A stretch of DNA of 64,000 bases from Balaenoptera acutorostrata (GCF_949987535.1 NC_080078.1:52416207-52480206); one strand, 5' to 3'. Shown: positions 49,020-61,859, counted from the first letter of the stretch. Numbers and translations are program-made. Notes: generated by a model not told the origin, from the sequence alone.

Positions 49020-49660
49020 GAATTTTTTTAGGTGTAATTTCCATTAAGGAAAAGCACATATCTAAGTTTTACAGTTCTATGAGTTTTCACAAATGTACAA
49101 GTATATATAACCCACACCCCAATCAAGATAGAACATTTGTATCACCTAAAAATATTCTTTATGTCCCTTTCTAGTCATTCACCAACCCTCCAAGGCAACC
49201 ACTGATGTGATTTCTGTCATCATTAGTTTAGTGTGTTCTAGAAAGTATGTACTGTCATGCCTATTACTATGCCTCTGAGGTCCACTGTTGTATATTATCA
49301 GTAGTTCCTTCCTTTTTTCTTTGAGTCATATCCAGTGTGTGGACATACCACAATTTGTTTACCCATTCATCAGTTGAACATTTAGGTTGTTTCTGATTTT
49401 TGGCTATTGTGAATAAAACATCTGTGAACAATTTGGGGCATCTTTTGTTTCTTTGGGGTAAACACTGAGCGGTGTGATTGCTGGGTAATAAGGTTGGTGT
49501 TTAATCTTATAAGGAAAGGCCAGGCCATTTTTAAAAGTGGTTGTACCATTTTATACTCCCACTAGTAATGTAGGAGATGTCCAGTTGCTCCACATCCTCC
49601 CTAACAGTTGATGCTGATTGTCATTTCACTTTTAGTAGGTGTGATGTGGTATCCTACTTA
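49020..49660 (-). mobile_element. Old L1 fragment, antisense
   Basis: AGTTCTATGAGTTTTCACAAATG near 49074, CACCCCAATCAAGATAGAACATTTG near 49114, CACAATTTGTTTACCCATTCATCAG near 49350, GATTGCTGGGTAATAAGG near 49477: the antisense L1M 3' region. No open frame. Confidence 0.75.
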
Positions 49661-50029
49661 TGTGCATGCTCCCATTTTCTCCGGTCACAGCTTTTGCCTT
49701 AGCTTCTCAAGAGAAATGTTGAACTGTCTCTGTTGCCTCTTCCCCACCAAGCTCTTTTAGTGGGGAGTGTTCCCATGGGAGGATGAGGTGTTGCACTGAA
49801 TGATGGGTTCCACCCCAGGGCAGGTCTCCATTTGCTGGGTACTTCCAGACTCATACTTTTTTTGTACTGCAGTGGTCTCAACATTTGCCAGAATAAGCAG
49901 GTCTGACCCTATGTCCTGCCTTGCTTTGTGGATCTCCTATTCCCTCCTTATGCTCACTCCTTCAAAATATAACCTTCTGAGGCATAACTCTTCTTAGCTT
50001 TGTCCAACACAGAGAAAAGAGCAATAGAA

Positions 50030-50250
50030 CAGAGTAGCTGCAGAGCGTGGGCTCAGGACTGACTGCCTTAGCACACATCCTAACTCTACTGTTTACCAGT
50101 TGTTTAGCTTGGACTTAACCTCAAGCCTCGTTTTCATCACCTGCAAAATAGAACTACAACAATAACTACTTAGTAGTGTTATTGTGAGAATAAAATAATA
50201 AAAAGTGTTATTGTGAGACTAAAGTATGCAAAGCACTTAGCCACAGACAG
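50030..50250 (+). repeat. MIR, sense, with internal duplication
   Basis: MIR core CAAGCCTCGTTTTCATCACCTGCAAAATAGAAC near 50122. GTGTTATTGTGAGA occurs twice (near 50177 and 50206), so the 3' part contains a short tandem duplication. Confidence 0.7.
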
Positions 50251-51929
50251 CTCAGAGCTCAACTCTGCTGTCTGTTATTACCATGGTGGCTGCTAGAATA
50301 CTGTCTCTTGTCACTTCCGGTGTCTACTATTGATAACTTGGCTGTTTACCACTCTTTGCCCTTGCTTACTACCTGCTTTTATCTTTGTTCTTGTCTTTCT
50401 ATGTTCCTTTTCATATACTTCTAGCCACTTCAAGTCAGTGTGTAATTCAGGCTTTGGGCTTCTCTTTTTCTAGGAAACCAGTTATAAACGTGTCAAATGG
50501 GAGAAGACAGTAAGAAATCATTTACCAGACTCCCATGTACTGTCTAATGCTTATTGTGTAGAGTTTAAAGGGAAAAATGTGAGCAAAAGCCACGTCTCTA
50601 TTATTGTTCAAGTGCAGTTCGATGGTCTTGCATGAGCTTTGGGGCAGGTTGTAATTCTTTGGGCAAAGCCAGATCATCTTCCAGACAGATCCTCGTGGGT
50701 GACCTTCCAAATACCTTGTTGAATTCACTATAGCCCTCATTTGGTTTTGAAGGGTGAGGAATCTGATTTCTTAGCATGCTGACTTATCTATCTCAGTTTT
50801 AGTTTTCCCTGAAGACCCTTGGGGAGACAGTACAGGGTATGCCTCATTTTTCCCACTGAGGGGTGAGGAAGTTAGGATATTTATCCACCAACATTTGCTT
50901 GGTTGAGAGTCGCTCTTGGATGAAGGTGTTAACTCCGTGGCCTGTCTAGCCTGCCTTGCACACAGGCTGAGAACCTCCCCCTGACCCACCCTCAGGCCAA
51001 GAGGAGCAGGAATATTTTGGCAGGTGAGGAAAGTCTGCTGGTGGGCCCAGGGATGTTCATCTTCTTCATTATGTCTCAAACACCAATGCACATTAACCAC
51101 ATTCCCCAAGTACAGAGACTGATGTGTGAAAAATAATAAAGCTGATTTATGAATATTTGATGAGAAACATAACCACCAGAAATTCCAGCCTCTGTGTGAT
51201 CTAGCACGGGCAGCCTCTCTTTGTGGTCATATCCTGGGGGAAGCCCAGGTTATCTTCACAAAGAGATTGTGGCTTTGAGAGGTGATGATGTGAGTTTCTT
51301 GGCTGGTGTCATTGAGCTTTGTAGATCAATGGCATCCATCCCCGAGGTGGCATATCGCTCTAATGGGGATGGGTGGGACTCCTGCAAAACACTCTTTCTT
51401 GGATTTGACTCTGTTTTTACTTTTATAGACACCTTGCTGACCATTCTCCTTTTCCTAATACACAATGTAATTCCTTAGCCATAAGCATTATATTTATAAA
51501 CATAATCCAATTATGCCTTTCCCAGGTCACCTTTAGATATGAGGGTCAACAGTAATCTCTTAGTAACAGCTCCAGATGGTTGCTCTTACCCATTACTTTT
51601 GGATTCTTTATCATTTTCTTAGTAGAGGTTAAATTTAACTTCAGTTTTAGGAGATTCTTTACTGTTAACTCCACAGAGCTTTGTGCAAACATTTTCTTGA
51701 TAAAATTTGGAGAGTTAGTAAGGAACCAAATGAGCACTACTTTATTTTAAAAAAGGAAAATCATTCTTGACACTCTACTATAATGGAAAGAATGCCAGCG
51801 TGCATTAGGTTGACAACATGTAAGTGGCAATATGCAACCACTTTTGACCTATAAAATGTCAATTTCATATGGTTCAGCTGACATGAAGACAGTAATCTTC
51901 CCTTTTAAAAAGTGAGTGAAAATGTCAGC
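50251..51929. other. Unique DNA, no gene recognised
   Basis: No gene or confident repeat. Minus open frame 50771-51109 has no known domain. Confidence 0.45.
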
Positions 51930-52020
51930 ATTGTAGCTGTGTGGCTTTGGGGAATCCTCCCACCTCTTTGATTCTTAGTTACTCATCTGTAAAATGGGTT
52001 CGGCTAGAAATCCAACAATA
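51930..52020 (+). repeat. MIR fragment
   Basis: GTGTGGCTTTGGGGAATCC ... GTTACTCATCTGTAAAATGGGTTCGG (51939-52003) is the MIR core in sense. Confidence 0.65.
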
Positions 52021-52579
52021 ACAGTCTTTGGTTTTATGAATCTTAAAGGAGGCAGGAAGGCTCCAGGATGTGGGTCATTGCTGGGGCTGCCACCAGAAAT
52101 TTGTTCAAGGATGTTTTCCCTTCTTGCGGATATCTTGCTTTCTTACATCTACAATCTCATAAAGGAAAGGGATGTTCCCAGGTCTATGTTTATACCTAGG
52201 AGCTCTCCTTCATCCTCTCCTAATCCTTTTTAATCTCTTCCTTACTAGACAGTTTTATCTTTCCCTTAAGACCGCTCTAGTCTGAGTTGTCTGTTCCCAC
52301 AGCAGCCTTAAACAATAGGGGGACTGTCTCTGCTGTTTATCTATCCTTGACAACTTGCTCCTCCATTTATCCTACTACTGGAGCCCCGTGTGGCAGTGAG
52401 GATAACTTCTCGAGGGCCCTTGTGCCCTGTAGTACCTCAACTCAACAATTCTTCAGCCCCACTGTGACCTGAAATCCATCACTCCTCTCACCTCTTCACC
52501 AGCCCTTGTCCCCTTCCTGTCCTCATTTTCCACCCTCCCCTGCCCCGTGCCAGCTAGGATTCTAGTTGCCATAATTATA

Positions 52580-53330
52580 ATTCCTCTCTTGCCTATAATT
52601 TACACACATTGCCCTTTTCTCTTTTCTTTGTATTCACTTGGCAAAAATTTAACCCTGATTATATTCAACTCTTCGCTTACTCGTTGCCTGCACTCGCCCA
52701 GCTAAACACAGCTGGAGAAAACCCATCATGGTGGCTGGTTTCCCTTGACATTCTAGACCAGGAAGCACTCGTGAGTCCTTTTAGCTGCTGGCGAGTCTGA
52801 TGATTTTCACTCTCCTGTTCTCTTAGGCAACCATTTCAAACCTTCTCCTCTCTTATCCCTCATTCCCACTTGTAGCTGTTATTCTTGCTTCTTGTTTCAT
52901 GAAGAAAAAAGAAGCCATCAGAATAGAACACCCTCACGCCTTCCCCATCACATTACCAACCTTGCGTCTTCACCCATGGTCTCAGCCTTCATTCCTTTTG
53001 CTCAGAAGGAACTTTCAAGCCCTCCTCTTCCGAAGTGGAGTGCCGTCCTTTCTTGCCTGCTCTGGCAACTCCTCCCTCTGCCCTGAATCAGTGTTGCCTT
53101 TCTGCATCACATCCATGTGCTCTTAATTTTTTTCCATCTAAAAAAGAAATTCTCTTGACTTTTGGTCCCTCCAGCAATCACCCCATTTTCTCCTCCCCTT
53201 TAGAGCAAAACTGCTCAATAGAATGATCCACACATTTCTGCAGATCACATCATTCCACAATCTCCTTGTCCTGTATCTCTCCACCAGTTACTTCTGGTTT
53301 CTTTATACCATATTTAGTTTTTAAAAAAGC
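52580..53330 (+). mobile_element. L2/CR1-clade LINE fragment, probable
   Basis: Pyrimidine-rich sense sequence resembling the L2 coding region: CCCATTTTCTCCTCCCCTTTAGAGCAAAACTGCTCAATAGA near 53182-53222 matches the start of the reverse-transcriptase domain. Diverged; frames are broken. Confidence 0.45.
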
Positions 53331-54489
53331 TGTTTCCTCTCGAAATACTTCATCTCAATACCAGAGGTCACATCGCATGGGGAGTGGCTGCTTGGGAGTT
53401 TAAAACAGATGAAAAGAAGAGGAAACACAGCCAAATATTTAGAGAAAAGGTGAAGCTGTTCCATTCCATTACCTTTGTGGAAGCGTTTCCATTTGCTCTG
53501 TACCTTGGATGTGCTCCCTCTGGCCCACAGCTGAACTCAAGGCACATGAAGTCTGTTTAACGGCCTTGAAGGAAAGCTTGGAGCCCATTTGTTCTTTTAA
53601 ATCTCTTTGGTTTGCAATTGTCAGATTCAGTTTTGAGGAGAAGAGTTCAGAGCCTCATTGAAAGTAAAAAAAGAAGGGGAAAAGCTTTAGCCAAATCTGG
53701 TAAACTGTGTCAAAGTCTTTATCCTGCAGCAGTGGCAGCAAAGAAATATTTTTAGTACTGATGGCTGAGGGGTAGCGCCTGTCACAGGGACACCTGCGGT
53801 GCTTATGCAGCCTGGCAGGGATGTCGCGGGACTAGCATAAACTCTGCCTTATATTTTGATGGCATGTTTTATCCCATGGGCAGACTTTGCAGATAATATT
53901 CACTCTTCTGATTATGAGAGAGGAAAGCCTCATCCCCACACCCTTGGAAGTGTGTCCTGCTTCAACGCCTGTTCATTTCTGCTGGGTGCCTGTATTGTCA
54001 CTTCTCTAAGAAATGTTAATCATGCTAGATTTGCTCTGCTGTGCTTCTGCTTAGTCAGAAGTTCAGGTCTAATAAGTTGTAGCTCTGTTTTCTTACTGTG
54101 TTAAAAGGGAGGCTTGTCATTGGGTTATTTTTGAAAATGTTGATAAATTACAGAGGGATTTCTGAGAAGGTGTCAGCAGTTTAGGGAGGCATCGTTTATC
54201 ATCTTTTTAAAATCCTCTTACAAAAAGAGGACAATGAGGTAGCAAGACTGAAAACCCACTGACTATGTTTAGAATAAAACTAGGTGACATAGGTGAATCC
54301 CAGTGCCAGTAGGACAGGAAACTCTCCCAGTGCTACTAGACCTGCCTGGCACCCACATCTGGCAGGAAGAAAGAGGGAAACCATGGCATGACTGTAGGAC
54401 ACAAAGGAGAACAGGGAAACCCAAAACGAGCCAATAGGTACTTGGTGGAAAGCTTAAATATTGCCTGGAGATCTGCGTTCCTTCTTTAT
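53331..54489. other. Unique DNA, no gene recognised
   Basis: No gene or confident repeat. Confidence 0.45.
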
Positions 54490-54860
54490 TCATTTATTTA
54501 AAAAAACATTTATTGATTGTCCACGCTCTGCCAGACTAAATTTTAGACACTATAGAGTCCACATTGAATGAGGTGGAAAATGTCTCTCTACTCTTCATTT
54601 TGATGTACAGCTCATGTCCTAGAAGAGAAACATAGAGTCAGAGAATATAATTCCAGAGATATAGGTGTGCTCATGATGATAAAGGAGGGCAAGAGGAAGA
54701 ACTAGGTGACAGGAGTCAGGAAATGCTGTTATTACAGAATAAATATAAATAATATTTATATATAAGTAGTAAAGGTAAATAGTTTTTTTTTGTTTGTTTG
54801 TTTATGAGGAGGTGACATTTGAGCAGATAGGTGAGTCCTTGAGGGACCTGATTTGATAAA
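54490..54860 (-). mobile_element. L2 LINE 3' end, antisense
   Basis: AAACATTTATTGATTGTCC...CTGCCAGACTAAATTTTAGACACTATAG near 54505-54553 and GAGGTGACATTTGAGCAGATAGGTGAG near 54810 are antisense L2 3' motifs. A GTTTGTTTGTTTGTTT run lies at about 54790-54804. Confidence 0.6.
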
Positions 54861-54881
54861 TAGAATGACCAGGGTAACCTT

Positions 54882-55222
54882 TGCTACAGTCTGAATGTTT
54901 GTATCCCCCCAAACTTCATATGTTGAAATCCTAGGTGGGGCCTTTGGAAGGTGTTTTAATCATGAGGGTGGAGCCCTCCTGAACGGAATTAGTGCCTTTA
55001 GAAGAGAGCCTCCATAGAGATCCCTAGCCCCTTCTCTATGTGAGGACACTGCAAGAAGGTGCTGGCTTATGAACGGGAAGAGACGTCTCACAAAAAGGCA
55101 CCCATGAAGGCGACTTATTCTTGGGCTTCCCAGCCTCCAGAACTGTGAGCAACAAATCTCTGTCATTGATAAGCCACCCAGTCTGTGATATTCTGTTATA
55201 GCAGTTCCAATGGAGTAAGCCA
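54882..55222 (+). mobile_element. MLT1-type solo LTR (ERVL-MaLR)
   Basis: Complete 341-bp LTR: TG at 54882, CA at 55221-55222, flanked by a perfect 5-bp duplication ACCTT (54877-54881 and 55223-55227). Diagnostic blocks are GTCTGAATGTTTGTATCCCC, GGTGGGGCCTTTGGAAGG, ATGAGGGTGGAGCCCTCCTG and CCTCCAGAACTGTGAG. No internal retroviral genes nearby. Confidence 0.88.
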
Positions 55223-55389
55223 ACCTTGTTGATTATCTGATGCAGTATTGAAAACTATTGAATAGGTTAATCATTCTGCTTTGCAAGCCTGACATTCAAA
55301 TTTTTTCTTCATTTAATACCAAAGGCTGCCTCCATCCAAAATCAGAATGAATAATTTTGATGACATGACTACTGTAGGCCAAACAAAAA

Positions 55390-55590
55390 TGATATTTATT
55401 ATTTCCAAAACAAGAGATCCAGAGGACTTCCAATATTGGTGCAGCGGTTCAACTTTGTCCGCAGGGATCCAGCTCTGCTCCCCTCTGTGTTGGTTGAGAT
55501 GGCCGCCATGGGTCTAGGCATCCAGGTCTCACATAGACATGTGTTAATGTAGGAAGGAGAAGCAAAGTCAGCCTCTTCTCTTTTCTTTTG
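55390..55590. repeat. Ancient interspersed repeat, family unresolved
   Basis: GATATTTATTATTTCCAAAACAAGAGATCC near 55391 and ATTGGTGCAGCGGTTCAAC near 55435 recall an old mammalian repeat. Family not determined. Confidence 0.35.
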
Positions 55591-55609
55591 TCTCTTCTTT
55601 CTCTTATCT

Positions 55610-56120
55610 TCCTTTATTTAAAAAAACAAAAATTATAGAAGTATATTATACATACAGAAAAGTGTACATATTTTAAATATACATACGTTTGATATATTCT
55701 CACAAACTGAATGCATCTGGGAACCATTACCCAGATCAAGAAACAGAATATAAATAGACCCAAGAAGTCTCTCATAGGTTTCTTTTCCATAACTACCTTC
55801 TCCAAGTGTAACTAGTTGTATAATTTTAAATTTCTAACACCACAGATTAATTTTTCCTGTTTTGAACTTTCATCTAAATGGAATCTCATCTAATATGTCT
55901 TGTGTTGGCTTCTTTTACTAATTATGTTTGTGACATTCCCAGCCATATTTTGTGTGTAGTTGCAAGTTATTATCATTGCCTTATAGTATTTCGTTGTCTG
56001 TTCTGTTGATGAGCATTTGAATAGTAACTAGTTTTGTGTTACAGTGAAGAGTGTTATAATGAACATTCTAGTACATATCTTTTAGTGATCATATGCACGC
56101 ATTTCTTTTGGATATATATA
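55610..56120 (-). mobile_element. Old L1 fragment, antisense
   Basis: Diverged antisense L1M 3' region (TACAGAAAAGTGTACATATTTTAAA near 55654, CCATTACCCAGATCAAGAAACAG near 55723, GTTGATGAGCATTTGAATAG near 56003). The full-length L1 is inserted at its right edge. Confidence 0.7.
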
Positions 56121-56146
56121 TATAGTTTCATTTTTTTTTAAACATC

Positions 56147-56152
56147 TTTATT
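56147..56152 (-). terminator. AATAAA polyadenylation signal of the L1
   Basis: Canonical AATAAA on the minus strand, a few bases before the poly(A) that ends the element. Confidence 0.85.
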
Positions 56153-56515
56153 GGAGTATAATTGCTTTACAATGTTGTGTTAGTTTCTGCTTTATAACAA
56201 AGCGAATCAGTTATACATATACATATGTTCCCATATCCTTCCCTCTTGCATCTCCCTCCCTCCCACCCTCCCTATCCCACCCCTCTAGGTGGTCACAAAG
56301 CACCGAGCTGATCTCCCTGTATGCAGCAGCTATGTGGCTGCTTCCCACTAGCTATCTATTTTACGTTTGGTACTGTATATATATCCATGCCACTCTCTCA
56401 CCCTGTCACATCTTACCCCTCCCCCTCCCCATATCCTCAAGTCCATTCTCTAGTAGGTCTCTGTCTTTATTCCCATCTTGCCACTAGGTTCTTCATGACC
56501 TTTTTTTTTTTCTCC

Positions 56516-59500
56516 TTAGATTCCATATATATGTGTTAGCATAGTGTATTTGTTTTTCTCTTTCTGACTTACTTCACTCTGTATGACAGACTCTAACTCC
56601 ATCCACCTCATTACAAATACCTCCATTTCATTTCTTTTTATGGCTGAGTAATATTCCATTGTATATATGTGCCACATCTTCTTTATCCATTCATTCGAAG
56701 ATGGACGCTTACGTTGCATCCATGTCCTGGCTATTGTAAATAGAGCTGCAATGAACATTTTGGTACATAACTCTTTTTGAATTATGGTTTTCTCAGGGTA
56801 TACGCCCAGTAGTGGGATTGCTGAGTCATATGGTAGTTCTATTTGTAGTTTTTTAAGGAACCTCCATACTGTTCTCCATAGTGGCTGTATCAATTTACAT
56901 TCCCACCAACAGTGCAAGAGGGTTCCCTTTTCTCCACACCCTCTCCAGCATTTATTGTTTCTAGATTTTTTGATGATGGCCATTCTGATTGGTGTGAGAT
57001 GATATCTCATTGTAGTTTTGATTTACATTTCTCTAATGATTAATGATGTTGAGCATTCTTTCATGTGTCTGTTGGCAATCTGTATATCTTCTTTGGAGAA
57101 ATGTCTATTTAGGTCTTCTGCCCATTTTTCGATTGGGTTGTTTGTGTTTTTGTTATTGAGCTGCATGAGCTGCTTGTAAATCTTGGAGATTAATCCTTTG
57201 TCAGTTGCTTCATTTGCAAATATTTTCTCCCATTCTGAGGGTTGTCTTTTTGTCTTGGTTATGGTTTCCTTTGCTGTGCAAAAGCTTTTAAGTTTCATTA
57301 GGTCCCATTTGTTTATTTTTGTTTTTATTTCCATTTCTCTAGGAGGTGGGTCAAAAAGGATCTTGCTGTGATTTATGTCATAGAGTGTTCTGCCTATGTT
57401 TTCCCCTAAGAGTTTGATAGCGTCTGGCCTTACACTTAGGTCTTTAATCCATTTTGAGTTTATTTTTGTGTATGGTGTCAGGGAGTGTTCTAATTTCATA
57501 CTTTTACATGTACCTGTCCAGTTTTCCCAGCACCACTTATTGAATAGGCTGTCTTATCTCCACTGTATATGCTTGCCTCCTTTATCAAAGATAAGGTGAC
57601 CATATGTGCGTGGGTTTATCTCTGGGCTTTCTATCCTGTTCCATTGATCTATGTTTCTGTTTTTGTGCCAGTACCAAACTGTCTTGATTACTGTAGCTTT
57701 GTAATATAGTCTGAAGTCAGGGAGCCTGATTCCTCCAGCTCCATTTTTCGTTCTCAAGATTGCTTTGGCTATTCGGGGTCTTTTGTGTTTCCATACAAAT
57801 TGTGAAATTTTTTGTTCTAGTTCTGTGAAAAATGCCAGTGGTAGTTTGATAGGGATTGCATTGAATCTGTAGATTGCTTTGGGTAGTAGAGTCATTTTCA
57901 CAATGTTGATTCTTCCAATCCAAGAACATGGTATATCTCTCCATCTATTTGTTTCATCTTTAATTTCTTTCCTCAGTGTCTTATAATTTTCTGCATACAG
58001 GTCTTTTGTCTCCTTAGGTAGGTTTATTCCTAAATATTTTATTCTTTTTGTTGCAATGGTAAATGGGAGTGTTTTCTTAATTTCAGTTTCAGATTTTTCA
58101 TCATTGGTGTATAGGAATTAAGAGATTTCTGTGCATTAATTTTGTATCCTGCTACTTTACCAAATTAATTGATTAGCTCTAGTAGTTTTCTGGTAGCATC
58201 TTTAGTATTCTCTATGTATAGTATCATGTCATCTGCAAACTCTGACAGCTTTACTTCTTCTTTTCCAATTTGGATTCCTTTTATTTCTTTTTCTTCTCTG
58301 ATTGCTGTGGCTAACACTTCCAAAACTATGTTGAATAATAGTGGTGAGAGTGGGCAACCTTGTCTTGTTCCTGATCTTAGTGGAAATGGTTTAAGTTTTT
58401 CACCATTGAGGACAATGTTGGCTGTGGGTTTGTCATATATGGCCTTTATTATGTTGAGGAAAGTTCCCTCTATGCCTACTTTCTGCAGGGCTTTTATCAT
58501 AAATGGGTGTTGAATTTTGTCAAAAGCTTTCTCTGCATCTATTGAGATGATCATATGGTTTTTCTCCTTCAATTTGTTAATATGATGTATCACGTTGATT
58601 GATTTGCATATATTGAAGAATCCTTGCATTCCTGGAATAAACCCCACTTGATCATGGTGTATAATCCTTTTAATGTGCTGTTGGATTCTGTTTGCTAGTA
58701 TTTTGTTGAGGATTTTCGCATCTATGTTCATCAGTGATATTGGCCTGTAGTTTTCTTTCTTTGTGACATCTTTGTCTGGTTTTGGTATCAGGGTGATGGT
58801 GGCCTCGTAGAATGAGTTTGGGAGTGTTCCTCCCTCTGCAATATTTTGGAAGAGTTTGAGAAGGACAGGTGTTAGCTCTTCTCTAAATGTTTGATAGAAT
58901 TCGCCTGTGAAGCCATCTGGTCCTGGGCTTTTGTTTGTTGGAAGATTTTTAACCACAGTTTCAATTTCAGTGCTTGTGATTGGTCTGTTCATATTTTCTA
59001 TTTCTTCCTGGTTCAGTCTCGGCAGTTTGTGCATTTCTAAGAATCTGTCCATTTCTTCCAGGTTGTCCATTTCATTGGCATAGAGTTGCTTGTAGTAATC
59101 TCTCATGATCGTTTGTATTTCTGCAGTGTCAGTTGTTACTTCTCCTTTTTCATTTCTAATTCTATTGATTTGAGTCTTCTCCCTTTTTCTCTTGATGAGT
59201 CTGGCTAATGGCTTATGAATTCTGTTTCTCTTCTCAAAGAACCAGCTTTTAGTTTTATTGATCTTCGCTATTGTCTCCTTCATTTCTTTTTCATTTATTT
59301 CTGATCTGATCTTTATGATTTCTTTCCTTCTGCTAGCTTTGGGGTTTTTTTGTTCTTTCTCTAATTGCTTTAGGTGCAAGGTTAGGTTGTTTATTCGAGA
59401 TGTTTCCTGTTTCTTGAGGTAGGCTTATATTGCTATAAACTTCCCTCTTAGCACTGCTTTTGCTGCATCCCATAGGTTTTGGGTCGTCGTGTCTCCATTG

Positions 59501-60330
59501 TCATTTGTTTCTAGGTATTTTTTGATTTCCCCTTTGATTTCTTCAGGGATCACTTCGTTATTAAGTAGTGTATTGTGTAGCCTCCATGTGTTTGTATTTT
59601 TTACAGATCTTTTCCTGTAATTGATATCTAGTCTCATAGCATTGTGGTCGGAAAAGATACTTGATATGATTTCAATTTTCTTAAATTTACCACGGCTTGA
59701 TTTGTGACCCAAGATATGATCTATTCTGGAGTATGTTCCATGAGCACTTGAGAAAAATGTGTATTCTGTTGTTTTTGGGTGGAATGTCCTCTAAATATCA
59801 ATTAAGTTAATCTTGTTTAATGTATCATTTAAAGCTTGTGTTTCCTTATTTATTTTCATTTTGGATGATATGTCCATTGGTGAAAGTGGGGTGTTAAAGT
59901 CCCCTAGTGTGATTGTGTTGCTGTTGATTTCCCCTTTTATGGCTGTTAGTATTTGCCTTATGTATTGAGGTGCTCCTGTATTGGGTGCATAAATATTTAC
60001 AATTGTTATACCTTCCTCTTGGATCGATCCCTTGATCATTATACAGTGTCCTTCTTTGTGTCTTGTAATAGTCTTTATTTTAAAGTCTATTTTGTCTGAT
60101 ATGAGAATTACTACTCCACCTTTCTTTTGATTTCCATTTGAATGGAATATCTTTTTCCATCCCCTCACTTTCAGTCTGTATGTGTCTCTAGGTCTGAAGT
60201 GGGTCTCTTGTAGACAGCATATATATGGGTCTTGTTTTTGTATCCATTCAGCCAGTCTGTGTCTTTTGCTGGGAGCATTTAATCCATTCACATTTAAGGT
60301 AATTATTGATATATATGTTCCTATTCCCAT
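56516..60330 (-). pseudogene. L1 ORF2 (endonuclease-reverse transcriptase), broken
   Basis: Encodes the L1 replication enzyme, about 1,270 codons, close to the usual length. The Met at 60330 is followed by the AP-endonuclease domain: LNVNGLN at residues 12-18, QETH at 41-44 (catalytic Glu), GDFN at 143-146, and the SDHNAM motif in the next open block (59425-59712). The reverse transcriptase lies in the block 58165-59379, with the catalytic FADD motif at 58239-58228. The cysteine/histidine motif C-W-R-G-C...H-C-W-W-E-C is in block 56516-57010. Nonsense codons stand at 59791-59793 (TAG), 59425-59427, 58165-58167, 57554-57556 and 57023-57025 (all TAA). Apart from these, the frame is continuous from 60330 to 58165; a shift near 58114-58121 moves the rest, 57901 down to 56516, to another frame. 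The catalytic motifs themselves are still present. Identification is firm. Confidence 0.95.
58228..58239 (-). other. FADD catalytic motif of the reverse transcriptase
   Basis: The metal-binding aspartate pair of the polymerase active site, in the variant form F-A-D-D usual for L1, preceded by KLSE. Confidence 0.9.
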
Positions 60331-60388
60331 TTTCTTAAATGTTTTGGGTTTGTTATCGTAGGTGTTTTCCTTCTCTTGTGTTTCTTGC

Positions 60389-61282
60389 CTAGAGAAGTTC
60401 CTTTAGCATTTGTTGTAAAGCTGGTTTGGTGGTGCTGAACTCTCTCAGCTTTTGCTTGTCTGTAAAGGTTTTAATTTCTCCATCGAATCTGAATGAGATC
60501 CTTTCTGGGTAGAGTAATCTTGGTTGTAGGTTTTTCTCCTTCATCACTTTAAGTATATCCTGCCACTCCCTTCTGGCTTGCAGGGTTTCTGCTGAAAGTT
60601 CAGCTGTTAACCTTATGGGGATTCCCTTGTGTGTTATTTGTTGTTTTTCCCTTGCTGCTTTTAATATGTTTTCTTTATATTTAATTTTTGATAGTTTGAT
60701 TAATATGTGTCTTGGCGTGTTTCTCCTTGGATTTATCCTGTATGGGACTCTCTGTGCTTCCACGACTTGATTAACTATTTCCTTTCCCATATTAGGGAAG
60801 TTTTCAACTATAATCTCTTCAAATATTTTCTCAGTCCCTTTCTTTTTCTCTTCTTCTTCTGGGACCCCTATAATTCGAATGTTGGTGCGTTTAATGTTGT
60901 CCCAGATGTCTCTGAGACTGTCCTCAGTTCTCTTCATTCTTTTTTCTTTATTCTGCTCTGCAGTAGTTATTTCCACTATTTTATCTTCCAGGTCACTCAT
61001 CCGTTCTTCTGCCTCAGTTATTCTACTATTGATCCCATCTAGAGTATTTTAAATTTCGTTTATTGTGTTTTTCATCGTTGCTTGGTTCCTCTTTAGTTCT
61101 TCTACGTCCTTGTTAAATGTTTCTTGCATTTTTTCTATTCTATTTCCAAGATTTTGGATCATCCTTACTATCATTATTCTGAATTCTTTTTCAGGTAGAC
61201 TACCTATTTCCTCTTCATTTGTTAGGTCTGGTGTGTTTTGACCCTGCTCCTTCATCTGCTGTGTGTTTTTCTGTCTTCTCAT
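60389..61282 (-). pseudogene. L1 ORF1 (RNA-binding chaperone), one stop codon
   Basis: Encodes the L1 RNA-binding protein that coats the transcript as a trimer. The Met at 61282 begins with MRRQKNTQQ; the frame spans 298 codons to 60389. A charged, heptad-rich coiled coil follows (LGNRIEKMQETFNKDVEELK and, further on, MSDLEDKIVE), then the RRM-type core with RDIWDNIKRTNIRIIGVPEE, then the C-terminal domain with RLTAELSAETLQARREW. One TAA at 61049-61051 (codon 78) interrupts it; downstream the frame stays open to the natural stop. A shorter product from the next Met (61000, 203 codons) would lose part of the coiled coil. It sits 58 bp before ORF2, a spacing like other mammalian L1s. Confidence 0.93.
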
Positions 61283-61830
61283 TTTGCTTATCTTACTGTG
61301 TTTGGGGTCTCCTTTTCACAGGCTGCAGGTTCGTAGTTCCCGTTGTTTATGATATCTGTTCCCAGTGGCTAAGGTTGGCTCAGTGGGTTTTGTATGCTTC
61401 CTGGTGGAGGGCACTAGTGCCTGTGTTCTGGTGGATGAGGCTGGATCTTGTCTTTCTGGTGGGCATGGCCACGTCTGGTGGTGTGTTTTGGGGTGTCTGT
61501 GGCCTTATTATGATTTTAGGCAGCCTCTCTGCTAATGGATGGGGCTGTGTTCCTGTTTTGCTGGTTGTTTGGCATAGGGTGTCCAGCACTGTTGCTTGCT
61601 GGTCGTTGAGTGAAGCTGGGTCTTGATGTTGAGATGGAGATCTCTGAGAGATTTTCACCATTTGGTATTACGTGGAGCTGGGAGGTCTCTTGTGGACCAG
61701 TGTCCTGAAGTTGGCTCTCCCATCTCAGAGGCACAGCCCTGATGCCTGGCTGGAGCACCAAGAGCCTTTCATCCACACGGCTCAGAGTAAAAGGGAGAAA
61801 AAATAGAAAGAAAGAAATAAAGAAAGAGGT

Positions 61831-61859
61831 TAAAATAAAATAAAATAAAATAAAATAAA
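61831..61859. repeat. TAAAA microsatellite in L1 5' UTR
   Basis: About six tandem TAAAA units, within the L1 5' UTR. Confidence 0.9.

Noticed and set aside
61219..61626. 135-codon plus-strand open frame rich in hydrophobic residues.
   Set aside because: It is antisense to the L1 5' UTR and the start of ORF1, and its composition follows the opposite strand.
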